Below, one piece after another: positions 6,502-13,698 of a stretch of 25,008 bases of DNA. The stretch spans positions 1-25,008 of IMG/VR virus record IMGVR_UViG_3300045977_000290; one strand, written 5' to 3'. Position 1 is the first letter of the stretch. Every line of letters starts with the position of its first letter. This DNA is from a virus. A model generated the notes under the pieces. The model worked only from the letters and a program-made list of their open reading frames with translations, was not told where the DNA came from and made no database searches. Position numbers and translations under genes: made by a program.

Positions 6502-7161
6502 ATGAAAATCCGCGACCAGAAACTCAAGAAGCTGGTGAACGTGCTGGATGCCGACTGCCCGCGCCGGGCCTGCTACTGGCCGCGCTTGGACCCTGGATCA
6601 TTTTGCCAGGGGCGCGGCTACCGGCACCGCTCGAACGACTGGCTTTGCGGCACGCGTGAGATTCACGGTTGCCCCGTTCCAAAACCCGACCCGAACCCAA
6701 AAAAGAGACCTATGGAAACGCACCTAGAAACACCCGCAGAACCCAACCAACGCCCGGCGCAGATCGTCCGGGTTTCTGTCACCCGGCTCTTCAACCTCGG
6801 CGACTTCGAGCATGCGAAGTACGAAGTTACCGCCGACGTGAGGGATGGCAAGGGTGGAACCGTACTCTGCCGTCTGACCGCATTGATCGAGCAGCTCGGT
6901 GACAGACCGCCGCGGCAGGATTATGAAGTGGCCAAAGCCAGGGAATGGCTGGGGCTCACAGACGAACAGAAACGCCGCAAGGCTGGAGATTGGTTGGATA
7001 CTGGAGACACTGAGCCGGAAATGAACGAGGAAACTGGTGAGTGGATCAAGAATAGGGACGTGAAGATGGCCGCGATTCTGAAGGTGATGGAGGCCTTCGA
7101 CCACCGACGCGACGCGATCTTTCGCCAGTTGGATGAGCTTGGGGCGGAGGTGTCGTCGTGA
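6502..7161 (+). CDS. Phage protein with Cys-rich N-terminus, unknown
   Basis: ATG 6502 gives 219 aa. The N-terminal part (about 1-58) holds six cysteines, including CPRRAC, CQGRGY and WLCGTREIHGCP, suggesting a zinc- or disulfide-stabilised module. After a Pro/Lys linker, residues about 88-125 (RVSVTRLFNLGDFEHAKYEV) resemble a stand-alone family of phage proteins. The C-terminal part is helical and acidic, ending near the next GTG start (GTGA overlap). An internal ATG at 6712 would give the second module alone, so this may be a fusion or one frame with two starts. No enzymatic motif is visible. Confidence 0.6.
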   Translation: MKIRDQKLKKLVNVLDADCPRRACYWPRLDPGSFCQGRGYRHRSNDWLCGTREIHGCPVPKPDPNPKKRPMETHLETPAEPNQRPAQIVRVSVTRLFNLGDFEHAKYEVTADVRDGKGGTVLCRLTALIEQLGDRPPRQDYEVAKAREWLGLTDEQKRRKAGDWLDTGDTEPEMNEETGEWIKNRDVKMAAILKVMEAFDHRRDAIFRQLDELGAEVSS

Positions 7162-7466
7162 ACGGCCTAGAGGTTCCAAGGTGGTCAACCCCCAATCTGG
7201 AGGATTACCTCCTGTCCGCTCCGCGGGAGGACCGTGAGTTCATACAGAAACAGCACGAGACCGCGGTGGAGTACGGTCACATCGTTTGCCGCTGTGGGTT
7301 CCGGCGAGCGGTCAGTCTGGCGTTTCGCTGCTTTTATTGTGGTGAGTGGTTCTGCATGCGATGCGCCGAGCAGCATTTCGGAAAGACGCTCCACCAATGG
7401 AGGGAGGAACGCCGGGCTGAGCTGAGATTGGCGCTCAACCGTAAGCGCGAGGAGGTGGCGTCGTGA
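7158..7466 (+). CDS. Small zinc-finger-like protein
   Basis: GTG 7158 overlaps the preceding stop (GTGA) and gives 102 aa. The centre has CRCG at about residues 44-47, then CFYCGEWFCMRCAEQHF at about 58-74, giving closely spaced Cys pairs plus a His. This is typical of a zinc-binding knuckle resembling B-box or ribbon fingers. The C-terminus is a charged helix (REERRAELRLALNRKREE). The role is unknown; nucleic-acid or protein binding is likely. It overlaps the next gene by GTGA. Confidence 0.6.
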   Translation: MNGLEVPRWSTPNLEDYLLSAPREDREFIQKQHETAVEYGHIVCRCGFRRAVSLAFRCFYCGEWFCMRCAEQHFGKTLHQWREERRAELRLALNRKREEVAS

Positions 7467-7849
7467 GGTTCCCCGAACAATTCCGCATCACGAAGCTGGA
7501 CGGCCTGTCCGAGTACGAATCCAAACCGGGCGATCCGTTCGGTCTGTTCGTCATCCGTCCTCAATCGTGGTGTCTCAGCGGCCTGAAGATGCTGGCGACA
7601 GATGGGCGGCTGGATACTCCAAACCTCGACACTGGATTCGAGCATGTCAGCGTCTCCCACCTGACCAACCGCTTCCCGCCCACTTGGGAGGAGATGGCGG
7701 CGGTCGCCAGGCTGTTCTGGGACGACGAGGAGTGCCTCGTGCAGTATCGTCCGCCAAAGTCCAGCTACGTGAACCACCATCCGGGGTGCCTTCACTGGTG
7801 GCGTCCGCGTCAGGCCGGGATACCGATGCCGCCGTTGGCGTGCGTCTGA
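7463..7849 (+). CDS. DUF7694-like phage protein, copy 2
   Basis: GTG 7463 overlaps the preceding stop and gives a 128-aa product of exactly the same length as the copy at 6109. It carries the same hallmark core (TWEEM, LFWDDEECLVQYRPPKSSYV, NHHPGCLHWWRP). The first 49 residues differ at several positions, for example MRFPEQFRITKLDGLSEYES versus MKFPERFRVTKLDGLAQYQS, whereas the core is nearly invariant. The pattern suggests duplication of a block with the genes between, followed by divergence of the 5' part and recent homogenisation of the 3' part. Confidence 0.75.
   Translation: MRFPEQFRITKLDGLSEYESKPGDPFGLFVIRPQSWCLSGLKMLATDGRLDTPNLDTGFEHVSVSHLTNRFPPTWEEMAAVARLFWDDEECLVQYRPPKSSYVNHHPGCLHWWRPRQAGIPMPPLACV
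7611..7764 (+). repeat. 154-bp identical direct repeat, copy 2
   Basis: These bases are identical to 6257-6410, at an offset of 1354 bases. Recombination between the copies would delete the two Cys-rich genes and leave one intact DUF7694-like gene. Confidence 0.85.
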
Positions 7850-7851
7850 CC

Positions 7852-8142
7852 ATGAAACCCTCGCTGCTCCCCCGACACCGCGACACGCCCAACGCCGTTC
7901 TGGCCCTTCTGGACGCCGCCGCCGTGCAGCGCGACCTGTCCCGCCGACACTTCACGCCTCAGGAGCTGTCGCTTCGGGCTGAGGTGGGCCTCTGCCTGGA
8001 TCGCCGCGCCAGCATGCGCGCTTTGGCCCTCCTAGCGGTCGCACTGGCTCGTCGCTTGACCCCACCCGCCAAGCCCTGCGTCCGCCGACCACACGAGATC
8101 CGCGGCAGCGCAACGACCAACGCATGCTTGGGATGCCCATGA
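7852..8142 (+). CDS. Hypothetical protein
   Basis: ATG 7852 lies two bases after the previous stop and gives 96 aa; longer in-frame starts run back into the DUF7694-like gene and are rejected. The protein is Arg/Ala/Leu-rich with a hydrophobic helical segment near residues 62-72 (MRALALLAVALARRL) that may be amphipathic and not a true membrane span. I recognise no family. The ATGA overlap with the next gene and the tight spacing support it as coding. Confidence 0.45.
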   Translation: MKPSLLPRHRDTPNAVLALLDAAAVQRDLSRRHFTPQELSLRAEVGLCLDRRASMRALALLAVALARRLTPPAKPCVRRPHEIRGSATTNACLGCP

Positions 8143-8360
8143 GCCGCACCCGCCAGGCCCACATCCGCATCACCGATCACCATGGTGACACCTGGAAAGT
8201 CACCTGGTCGCCCACGACCGGCGAATTCGTGGGACGCCGACTGCATGCCCGCACCCAGTACAGCATCGCCGGCTGCATCCTCTGCGACACCATGCTGCAC
8301 CAGGGGAACATCACCGGCGCCGCACCCAAAGAGGACCCCAGACAACTGACGTTCGCATGA
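8139..8360 (+). CDS. Hypothetical small phage protein
   Basis: ATG 8139 forms an ATGA overlap with the upstream gene and gives 73 aa; a start at 8124 is possible but lies inside that gene. The first half (RQAHIRITDHHGDTWKVTWS) reads like a small beta-rich domain, and a CILC pair occurs near residue 52. No family is recognised. It overlaps the ERCC4-type nuclease gene by four bases, so the two may be co-translated. Confidence 0.5.
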   Translation: MSRTRQAHIRITDHHGDTWKVTWSPTTGEFVGRRLHARTQYSIAGCILCDTMLHQGNITGAAPKEDPRQLTFA

Positions 8361-8863
8361 GTGCACCCACACCGAAGGTCAGCATCCTGATGGACACTCG
8401 GGAGCCCGAGCCCAAGGACCACCCGTGGACGCCGCACTGGCCTCTCAACGTCATCCTCGTCCGTCAGGCACTCGAAACCGGGGACTTCGCCCTGGCTGCC
8501 GATCCGACGCTTGCAGGTATCGAACGCAAGTCGGTCGCCGACCTGTACGCCTGCCTGTTCGCCGAGCGCGAACGCTTCGTCCGCGAGCTGGCCCGCGCAC
8601 GCTTCCTGCGACACTTCGCGGTGGTCTGCGAGGGATCGCTGGCGGACCTGGAAGGCTACGCGCACCAACGGTCCGGCAAGTCAGGGATCGTTGTCCCGAC
8701 CATCGCAGCCTGGTGCCGCGATTACCCGCCCATCATCTTCGCCTCGACCCCCGGCCTCGCGGTCGCGTTCGCCTATCGGTTCCTGACTCAGCCGCTCACC
8801 CGGGCGATCAGGCTTTGCCGCGCGCATGAGCGGGCGCAACGGAACAGTGAGGTGACACCATGA
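8357..8863 (+). CDS. ERCC4-type (XPF-family) nuclease domain protein
   Basis: ATG 8357, in an ATGA overlap, gives 168 aa. It shows the ERCC4 nuclease signature in order: MDTREP (about 12-17), LETGDFAL (about 40-47) and IERKSVADL (about 55-63), corresponding to the D...GD...ERKxxxD metal-dependent catalytic pattern. The rest, with CEGSLADLEGYA and PTIAAWCRDYPPIIFASTP, completes the fold. Related enzymes cut branched or flap DNA. The length matches a stand-alone catalytic domain without the helix-hairpin-helix pair seen in XPF/Mus81. Lying just before terminase, it may process recombination or replication junctions ahead of packaging. Confidence 0.75.
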   Translation: MSAPTPKVSILMDTREPEPKDHPWTPHWPLNVILVRQALETGDFALAADPTLAGIERKSVADLYACLFAERERFVRELARARFLRHFAVVCEGSLADLEGYAHQRSGKSGIVVPTIAAWCRDYPPIIFASTPGLAVAFAYRFLTQPLTRAIRLCRAHERAQRNSEVTP

Positions 8864-8997
8864 AGTCGCGGCAAACGGATATGGCCGTCCAACTGGGTCT
8901 TGGGCTCGATGCCACGGGAACCCTACCGCTGGGGGTCTCCCGGCAGGGTCCGTCGGGCGCGCGGAGGTCAGGCATGAGTGACCGCCATGCGCCATAG
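8860..8997 (+). CDS. Possible 45-aa protein
   Basis: ATG 8860 overlaps the nuclease stop (ATGA) and opens a 45-codon frame ending at 8997, overlapping the start of the small terminase gene by about 20 bases. The peptide (MKSRQTDMAVQLGLGLDATG...) has no recognisable motif. Translation of it may serve to couple the nuclease to the terminase gene. Evidence is positional only. Confidence 0.35.
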   Translation: MKSRQTDMAVQLGLGLDATGTLPLGVSRQGPSGARRSGMSDRHAP

Positions 8998-9610
8998 CCC
9001 CCAGCAGAAGCGCGGGAAGCGGCCTGCGCGCCATCCTGTTCGCCGGGGAGGGTCAGGACGGCGGGCGGCTGCAACGACGCATCCTGCGGCATCCTCGCGC
9101 CAAGGCGAGGCGCCGAAGACAGCGCCGCTGGACGGAATCCCGGTAAACGACGTGGCCGGGGTGGCGTATTCGAGCATGGTGAGTGCGGCTGGCGTGTTGG
9201 GGGTGTCGGTGGACTGGCTGCTGACTGACCGCAATGCCGGTTGTCCGGCGTTTGCTGGAGGCCGGGTGAGGAAGGGGGACTACCTGCGGTGGCTGCTGGT
9301 AAAGCTTCACGGTGGTGGGAGTAACGGGCAGGCTCACCCAACGCTGACGGACGCCCGTCGTGATCTGGCGGTCGAGCAGGCGATCTGGCAACGAATGCGG
9401 ACGGCGGAACGGTACGGCGAGCTGATTAGCCGGGAGCGACATGAAGCTCTGGTACGCCGGTCACTGGAGGCCGGGTTGCGGTTCGTGGCCGAGCTTCCCG
9501 TGCGGTTCGCCGGTGAGCTGAACCCGGTGAACCCGGAGCTTGGGGCGCGGGCACTCAGGCATATCGTCGAGGCGATTAAGGAGCGGTTCCGCGGGGAGGG
9601 GAAGCCATGA
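8978..9610 (+). CDS. Terminase small subunit (putative)
   Basis: GTG 8978 is preferred because GGAGG at 8963-8967 lies at workable distance; ATG 8987 is the alternative. The product is about 210 aa. A basic, disordered N-terminus is followed by an HTH-like segment (about residues 58-90, YSSMVSAAGVLGVSVDWLLT...) and a helical region with DARRDLAVEQAIWQRMRTAE and GELISRERHEALVRRSLEAG. These are the helices typical of small terminase subunits of the Nu1/DUF1441 kind. It recognises the packaging site and hands DNA to the large subunit, which follows in an ATGA overlap. The assignment rests on position and helix pattern. Confidence 0.65.
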   Translation: MTAMRHSPQQKRGKRPARHPVRRGGSGRRAAATTHPAASSRQGEAPKTAPLDGIPVNDVAGVAYSSMVSAAGVLGVSVDWLLTDRNAGCPAFAGGRVRKGDYLRWLLVKLHGGGSNGQAHPTLTDARRDLAVEQAIWQRMRTAERYGELISRERHEALVRRSLEAGLRFVAELPVRFAGELNPVNPELGARALRHIVEAIKERFRGEGKP

Positions 9611-11499
9611 GACCGGCTCCGGCGCTGACAATGGACAGCCCGCTGGTCGGAGGGATGAGCGATGAAGTGGCATCGTGGATCATTCGGTCCCTCACGGCGC
9701 CGCTTTCGCTGGATCCTCCGTCCGAGTGGGTGGCCAGGAATATCGTCTTCGACGAAGCGAACAACCGGGGGCCATTCCGGTTGGCCGGCCGGGAATACGC
9801 GCGCGACATCCTCGATGACTTTGGGCGGGACGATGTAACGGACGAGTGCCTGGTGTTCGGCAGCCAGGTCGGCAAGACAAGCATCCTGATGGCCGGGGCG
9901 GCGTGGGCGCTCGAGCACAGTCCGGGAGGGATCCTGTGGGTGATGACCAGCCTGACGCAGGTCCGGGCGTTCGCGCGCCAACGGTTCTCCCGGTTGCTTC
10001 GGGCCTCGGGTGCTGTGGCTCGCCTGATCCCGCGGGGTGCGGATCGGCACGCGTTCGGCTTGAGTCAAATGGTCCTCGGGCCGACCACGATCAATTTCGC
10101 CGGCTCGAACTCACCCGGCAACCTGGCCTCGACGCCCTGCCGGCGCACGATCCTGGATGAGGTGGACAAGTTCGATGAGGGGACCCGCGGGGAGGCTGAT
10201 GCGGTGGATCTGGCCGAACAACGGACCAAGGATGCCGCGCTGCCGCAGCGTTGGAAGACGAGCACACCAACGATCACGGACGGGCTCATCTGGACGGACT
10301 TCCAGCGCGGGAATCAGATGCGCTGGCACATCCCCTGTCCGGCGTGCGGTGGCCGGATCGTGCTGGCGTGGAGCAAGGACCACACGATTTTCGAGCTGCG
10401 CGGCAACGAGGGGTTCGTCGGCTGGGATGCCAAGGCGCGGCTCTCGGACGGGGGCTGGGACCTCGATCGGGTGGAGGCCAGCGCGCACGTCGTTTGTCCG
10501 CACTGTCAGCACCGGATCGAGGATCGGGACAAGGCGGCGATGAACGCTGGCGGTGTCTGGATGGCTGGCGCCACAGCGGCGGCCAGGCGGGTGTCGCGGC
10601 ACCTGCCGAGCCTGTATGCCATCGGGCCGGATGTGACGTGGGGCAAGCTCGCCATCCGGTTCCTCGAGCGGAGAGCCAGCAGTTTCGGCCTCCAAGGATT
10701 CGTCAATGGGGACCTGGCCGAGCCGTTTGTGGACCGGCAGCGGGTGCAGACGCTCCAAGGCCTGATCCGGGTGGAGCTGGCCGCCAGCGCGGACTGGCTG
10801 CCCCTGTTGAGTGTGGACGTGCAGGCCCTCGAGCCGCACTTCTGGTTTGTGGTGCGGAAGTGGCGGGACGGTTCCAGCATCGCCATCGAGGCCGGCAGCC
10901 TGAACACCTGGGAGGAGGTGGCGGCCAAGCAGCAGGCGCACGGCATCCCCAACACCCGGGTCTTCGTGGATTCGGGCTACGACACCACGGTCGTCTATCA
11001 GCAGTGCTGGCGGCATCACCAGCCGGAGGCGGGCTACATCCAGGCGGGGCGCATGCTCATGCCGATGTGTTGGTCGCCCGTGAAGGGTGATGACGGGCGC
11101 AAGCCCTGGGTGGATGTGCTGACCAAAGTGCCATCGCCAGTCCTGCGCACCCACCAGGATCCGTTCTTCGGCGGGCGCGAGGCCGGTCGGTGGCTCGTCG
11201 AGCTGCTGACGTACCGCACCGACCTGGTCAAAGACATCCTGGAGGCATTGCGCGAGAAACGGATGGGCGCGCTGACCTGGGAGGTGGCCGAAGCGGTGGC
11301 GGATGTGACCTATCAGCGCCACCTCATGTCCGAGGAAAACCGGGCGTTTGTGGACCAGCGCACGGGCCGGGTGCGCTATCGGTGGGCCAAGGTGGGCGGC
11401 CACCGGACCCCGAACCACCTCCTCGATTGCGAGGTGATCCAGATCGTGGGGGCGCTGTCCCTGGGGCTGTTCAGGTACGAGATCGGAGCGAAGCCATGA
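9607..11499 (+). CDS. Terminase large subunit, GpA type
   Basis: The 630-aa product starts at ATG 9607. The N-terminal ATPase has Walker A GSQVGKTS (85-92) and Walker B TILDEVD (181-187). Opening residues DPPSEWVARNIVFDEANNRG and GREYARDILDDF are typical of GpA terminases (PF05876). Two Cys pairs, CPAC (244-247) and CPHC (297-300), form a zinc-ribbon-like insert seen in this family. The C-terminal nuclease has acidic residues in SVDVQ (Asp404), FVDSGYD (Asp455) and HLLDCE (Asp607). It powers DNA translocation into the prohead and cuts concatemers. Length is close to lambda gpA. GpA terminases usually go with lambda-type portals and cos packaging, which fits the following genes. Confidence 0.93.
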   Translation: MRPAPALTMDSPLVGGMSDEVASWIIRSLTAPLSLDPPSEWVARNIVFDEANNRGPFRLAGREYARDILDDFGRDDVTDECLVFGSQVGKTSILMAGAAWALEHSPGGILWVMTSLTQVRAFARQRFSRLLRASGAVARLIPRGADRHAFGLSQMVLGPTTINFAGSNSPGNLASTPCRRTILDEVDKFDEGTRGEADAVDLAEQRTKDAALPQRWKTSTPTITDGLIWTDFQRGNQMRWHIPCPACGGRIVLAWSKDHTIFELRGNEGFVGWDAKARLSDGGWDLDRVEASAHVVCPHCQHRIEDRDKAAMNAGGVWMAGATAAARRVSRHLPSLYAIGPDVTWGKLAIRFLERRASSFGLQGFVNGDLAEPFVDRQRVQTLQGLIRVELAASADWLPLLSVDVQALEPHFWFVVRKWRDGSSIAIEAGSLNTWEEVAAKQQAHGIPNTRVFVDSGYDTTVVYQQCWRHHQPEAGYIQAGRMLMPMCWSPVKGDDGRKPWVDVLTKVPSPVLRTHQDPFFGGREAGRWLVELLTYRTDLVKDILEALREKRMGALTWEVAEAVADVTYQRHLMSEENRAFVDQRTGRVRYRWAKVGGHRTPNHLLDCEVIQIVGALSLGLFRYEIGAKP

Positions 11500-11690
11500 G
11501 CGGCAACCGCGAGAGTTTCAGTCGTAAGGAGCTGGCCGCGCGGTTGGGTGTGAGCAAGGAGACGATCCGCCAGGCGGAAAAATTCCTCGGTTTGGACGAG
11601 GCCAAGATCCAGGTCAACCGCCGTGTGATCCGATACTTGAGCGCGCGCTTGCGTCGCCGGGAATGGTTCCGCCGCCTCGGGGATGAGTAG
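11496..11690 (+). CDS. Small helix-turn-helix protein
   Basis: ATG 11496 overlaps the terminase stop (ATGA) and gives 64 aa. SRKELAARLGVSKETIRQAE (about residues 9-28) is a clear helix-turn-helix, followed by a short linker and a basic C-terminal helix (RYLSARLRRREWFRRL). It resembles Nu1-type winged-helix or excisionase-like DNA-binding modules. It could help site recognition in packaging or regulate late genes. The 86 bases after it (11691-11776) hold no gene or clear signal. Confidence 0.6.
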   Translation: MSGNRESFSRKELAARLGVSKETIRQAEKFLGLDEAKIQVNRRVIRYLSARLRRREWFRRLGDE

Positions 11691-11776
11691 AAAGTTGGTC
11701 CGACTTGTCCCGAGTTGACTCGATTTGGGGAGCCGGGGCCTAGGCAAACAGAGGCCGCCTGTGGTTCTCGTCAGGC

Positions 11777-12151
11777 GTGGCCGAGACGTTCCTGCCGTTC
11801 GACTTGTTTCTTGCTCGCGCTGAGTTGGCGCGGCTGTACGAGTCCCGCACCGGCACGTTGCGTCAGGCTCTCCGCTCGGCCTACGATTCCTCGGCGGCCG
11901 TCACGGCCAATGGCCAGATCATCTCCGGCACCGCGGCCAACGGTCACTCCGTCACGTTCTCCGTACCTGGCGAGGCTGGCGTCTCCCCGCAGTCCCGCCA
12001 GTACCTCTACCAGTACCTCATTGAACTGGCCGACTCCCTGGCCAACCGGGACCCGGTCCCCAGCGATGCCGAGCTCTACGCGGACATGCGGGCCAGCCTG
12101 TACCCGGCCACGCACTTCCGGAACGACTTCTCCGCATTGCGCTGCGTATGA
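11777..12151 (+). CDS. gpW-like head-tail connector (putative)
   Basis: The frame opens at 11744 and GTG 11777 is the first reasonable start, giving 124 aa. The product combines a helical N-terminus (LARAELARLYESRTGTLRQA), a central NGHSVTFSVPG beta segment and a second helix (QYLYQYLIELADSLAN). This resembles an enlarged gpW, whose helix-beta-helix fold plugs the portal ring. The gene order terminase, W-like, portal is as in lambda. It overlaps the portal start by ATGA. Similarity is structural and positional, so another connector type is possible. Confidence 0.5.
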   Translation: MAETFLPFDLFLARAELARLYESRTGTLRQALRSAYDSSAAVTANGQIISGTAANGHSVTFSVPGEAGVSPQSRQYLYQYLIELADSLANRDPVPSDAELYADMRASLYPATHFRNDFSALRCV

Positions 12152-13698
12152 ACCTGGCCACCACCATTCGCAACGCGCTGCTTCGCTGGCTCCTCCCGCC
12201 AGAGGCTTACTACGAAGCGACCCGGCACACGATCCGACGCTCCTACCTCCCCGGCGCCGGACTCCAGTCGGCCCGGTTCGATGTCAACGCATCGTCGCTC
12301 TACACCCTCCGCGCCAAAGCCCGGTACTTCGAGAAGAATTCCCCCATCGTCAACAAGCTCGCGGACCTCTGGGAGCAGTACACGGTGGGCCAGGGGCTGG
12401 TGGCGCAGCCGGCCAGCTCGGACGAGGAATGGAACGCGGCGGCGGCGGAATGGTGGGCATACTGGAGTGAGCTCCCGGACGTGGCCAGCCGGCAAAACCT
12501 CGGGACGCTGCTGGCGATGGTGTCGCGGGCGTGGTTCGTGGACGGCGAACTCTTCCTGCTGCAAGCCCGCGGCGATACCGGCATGCCACGGCTCCAGTGC
12601 ATCGAGGCGCACCTGGTTCGCACACCCAAGGAGCTCGAACAGACCGAGGACATCATTGACGGCATCCGGGTGGACACCCGCACGCTGCGCCCCCTCGCGT
12701 ACTTCGTGCATACCGAGAAGGGGAAGAGCCGCGAGGCGACCTGGGAGGAAGTCGAGGCCCGCTTCGTGATGCATCACTTCGAGCCAGCGCGGCCTGGACA
12801 ACTCCGGGGCCTCCCGTTGCTCCATCCCGCGCTTAACACCCTGCACGACCTGGACGACCTGCATCTCCTGGAGATGTCGGCGGCGAAGGATGCCGCGAAG
12901 ACAAGCAAGGTCATCAAGCGCGCTGCGGGGAATGAATTCAATGCGGCCACGCTGGCTGCAGCACGTATCACCGGGACGCTGCCAACGGCCAACGGTGGCT
13001 CCGTCGAGACCAGCCGGGTGGCGTACTACGATGACGCGGTGGGCGAGGGCCGGGTGATCCTCCAACCCGGCGACGACTACCAGCAGTTCAGTTCCGAGCG
13101 TCCGTCCGTGGTCACCCGCGAGTACTGGCGTTACCTGACCGAGCAGGTCTGCGCGGCGGTCGGCATCCCCTATGTGCTCGTCTTCCCGGACTCGATGCAG
13201 GGGACGGTGTACCGCGGCGCGCTGGACTCGGCCGCAGCGTTTTTCGCCTGTCGCTCGGCGGTGATGCAGTCGCTGGTGGCGCGCATCTACCAGTACGCGA
13301 TGGGTTGGGCGCGCTACACGCAGCCGACCTTGCTCGATGCTCCCGCCGACTGGAAACGCATCCGGATTTCGCCCCCTCGAGCGGTGAACGTGGACGTGGG
13401 CCGGAACTCGCAGGCGTTACTCGCGGAGATCGGCGCCGGCGTCTCGACGTTCTCCCGCGCGTACGCCTCGCTTGGCCTGGATGCCAAGGCCGAGCTGAGA
13501 GTTCGCGCCCAGGAGGCCGCCTACATCCGGGAGTTGGCCGAGGAATTCGGGCTCGATGTCAGCGAGGTGTCCATCCTCCTGCGCGAACGATCCCAGTCCG
13601 CCGCCACGCCGCCCGCACAACCGCAGCCAGACGAGGACGAGGAGGACGAAGAAGAGGACGAGCAAACCGAAGCCGAAACGGAGAAAACGAATGCCTGA
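12148..13698 (+). CDS. Portal protein, lambda type
   Basis: The 516-aa product begins at ATG 12148. The segment YFEKNSPIVNKLADLWEQYTVGQGL near residue 60, WFVDGELFLL near 130 and VMHHFEPARPGQLRGLPLLHPAL near 210 are characteristic of the lambda portal family (PF05136). Later landmarks are LQPGDDYQQFSSERP and the AAVGIPYVLVFPD segment. The protein forms the dodecameric ring at one capsid vertex, through which DNA enters and to which neck proteins attach. The C-terminus is extremely acidic (about residues 493-505, DEDEEDEEEDEQ), unlike the globular core. The gene overlaps the protease-capsid gene by eight bases. Confidence 0.9.
   Translation: MNLATTIRNALLRWLLPPEAYYEATRHTIRRSYLPGAGLQSARFDVNASSLYTLRAKARYFEKNSPIVNKLADLWEQYTVGQGLVAQPASSDEEWNAAAAEWWAYWSELPDVASRQNLGTLLAMVSRAWFVDGELFLLQARGDTGMPRLQCIEAHLVRTPKELEQTEDIIDGIRVDTRTLRPLAYFVHTEKGKSREATWEEVEARFVMHHFEPARPGQLRGLPLLHPALNTLHDLDDLHLLEMSAAKDAAKTSKVIKRAAGNEFNAATLAAARITGTLPTANGGSVETSRVAYYDDAVGEGRVILQPGDDYQQFSSERPSVVTREYWRYLTEQVCAAVGIPYVLVFPDSMQGTVYRGALDSAAAFFACRSAVMQSLVARIYQYAMGWARYTQPTLLDAPADWKRIRISPPRAVNVDVGRNSQALLAEIGAGVSTFSRAYASLGLDAKAELRVRAQEAAYIRELAEEFGLDVSEVSILLRERSQSAATPPAQPQPDEDEEDEEEDEQTEAETEKTNA

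Noticed and set aside
10111-11418. 435-codon frame on the - strand
   Set aside because: It is fully antisense to the terminase gene, which has clear Walker and nuclease motifs; the antisense product has no recognisable domain.
13620-13690. Unusual GA-rich repeat near the portal end
   Set aside because: It encodes the Asp/Glu-rich portal tail; codon choice explains the base pattern.
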